Shown one piece after another: positions 63,663 through 64,000 of a stretch of DNA of 64,000 bases. Every line of letters starts with the position of its first letter. Position 1 is the stretch's first letter. The DNA lies in contig NZ_LMTZ01000139.1 of assembly GCF_001456025.1 (NCBI RefSeq), forward strand, positions 1-64,000, written 5' to 3'. Both the position numbers and the translations under genes were made by a program. The notes below the pieces were generated by a model that saw nothing but the letters and a program-made list of their open reading frames with translations, was not told where the DNA came from and did not search any database. This DNA is from Mastigocoleus testarum BC008. GTDB lineage: Bacteria; Cyanobacteriota; Cyanobacteriia; Cyanobacteriales; Nostocaceae.

Positions 63663-64000
63663 TCAAGTTGTGGTTGTGGAAGACAATAACTTTACAACAT
63701 CAATCCTCTTTCTCTTCATACTCTTCTTTTGGCGAAGGTATTGAGTAAAATCTCCCAAAATGCGATCAATTTCAGGATGGAGGGGAAGACGTTCAAAAAC
63801 GGTGAGATTGATTGTAAAACGAGGATTTTTACTCCACAGCTTCAAAATTTCTGCAAAAGCAGTCAACAAAATCGCAGAAGGAGTAAAACCAACATTTTTC
63901 CCTTTCTGTTTTAATTGCTCCCAAATATTGGGTTCGATTCGAGCACGGTAACGTTTAAATCGATAATCTTTTAAATCGCTGGGAAAATAGACTAAAGGTA
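63663..64000 (-). pseudogene. NRPS condensation/heterocyclization domain remnant (runs off the right edge)
   Basis: The minus-strand frame enters from beyond the window and reads YRARIEPNIWEQLKQKGKNV, FTPSAILLTAFAEILKLWSK and NPRFTINLTVFERLPLHPEI, then GDFTQ. This is the C-terminal half of an NRPS condensation, probably heterocyclization, domain. Homology ends after GDFT, and the frame continues with unrelated Lys/Arg-rich residues to a stop at 63663. The domain is thus broken, and the remnant likely belongs to a decayed or truncated peptide-synthetase gene to the right. Confidence 0.7.

Overview
The window comes from the chromosome of a filamentous, nitrogen-fixing, heterocyst-type cyanobacterium (order Nostocales). 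This rests on the AT-rich DNA with scattered HIP1 octamers (GCGATCGC), the heptanucleotide tandem repeats, the nifB-fdxN-nifS-nifU-nifH-nifD and nifP-nifV-nifZ-nifT gene orders, and a nifD gene broken exactly at the 11-bp GGATTACTCCG sequence used by heterocyst nifD excision elements. No rRNA, tRNA or CRISPR array was seen. I cannot name the species.

Positions 1-30,300 form a large zinc-homeostasis island. It holds zur, three COG0523 metallochaperone GTPases (one with a long His/Asp tail) and a related P-loop protein. It also holds two metallophosphoesterase-like proteins, two WD40 proteins and paralogues of metal-linked enzymes (folE, cysS, hemB, hisI, metE, thrS). Transport is represented by znuA and znuC-znuB (divergent) and a FeoB-like membrane protein. 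A DUF1636 gene follows a cobalamin riboswitch. Palindromes of the TGATAAYGATTATCA type (putative Zur operators) precede most transcription units. The island has been reshuffled: decayed copies of its own genes lie at about 3.86-4.01, 9.54-9.61 and 9.78-9.93 kb, hemB carries a one-base frameshift, and an IsrB-type RNA-guided-nuclease element with its omega RNA sits between a COG0523 gene and a WD40 gene.

Positions 30,800-40,500 hold an NYN/LOTUS-type protein, a dihydrofolate-reductase-like protein, a stand-alone elongation factor G, an acetyltransferase, two FAD oxidoreductases and an EamA transporter. This block abuts the truncated 3' end of nifD. If the nifD repeat marks a vegetative-cell excision element, everything to its left up to an unseen second repeat would be inside that element. 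No second repeat, nifD 3' fragment, nifK or xisA recombinase is visible, so the element would have to exceed 40 kb or the locus has been rearranged.

Positions 40,500-47,700 carry the minus-strand nif genes. A 2-kb gene-poor stretch follows, with a RidA remnant and G-rich repeats. A response regulator, RTX-type protein, PepSY lipoprotein, small exported protein and histidine kinase then form a plausible signalling cluster (49.7-54.3 kb). Positions 55,300-60,000 hold nifP, two small conserved nif-linked genes, nifV, nifZ, nifT and a thioredoxin-like [2Fe-2S] ferredoxin. The window ends with the manganese importer mntC-mntA-mntB and a minus-strand remnant of a nonribosomal peptide synthetase condensation/cyclization domain.
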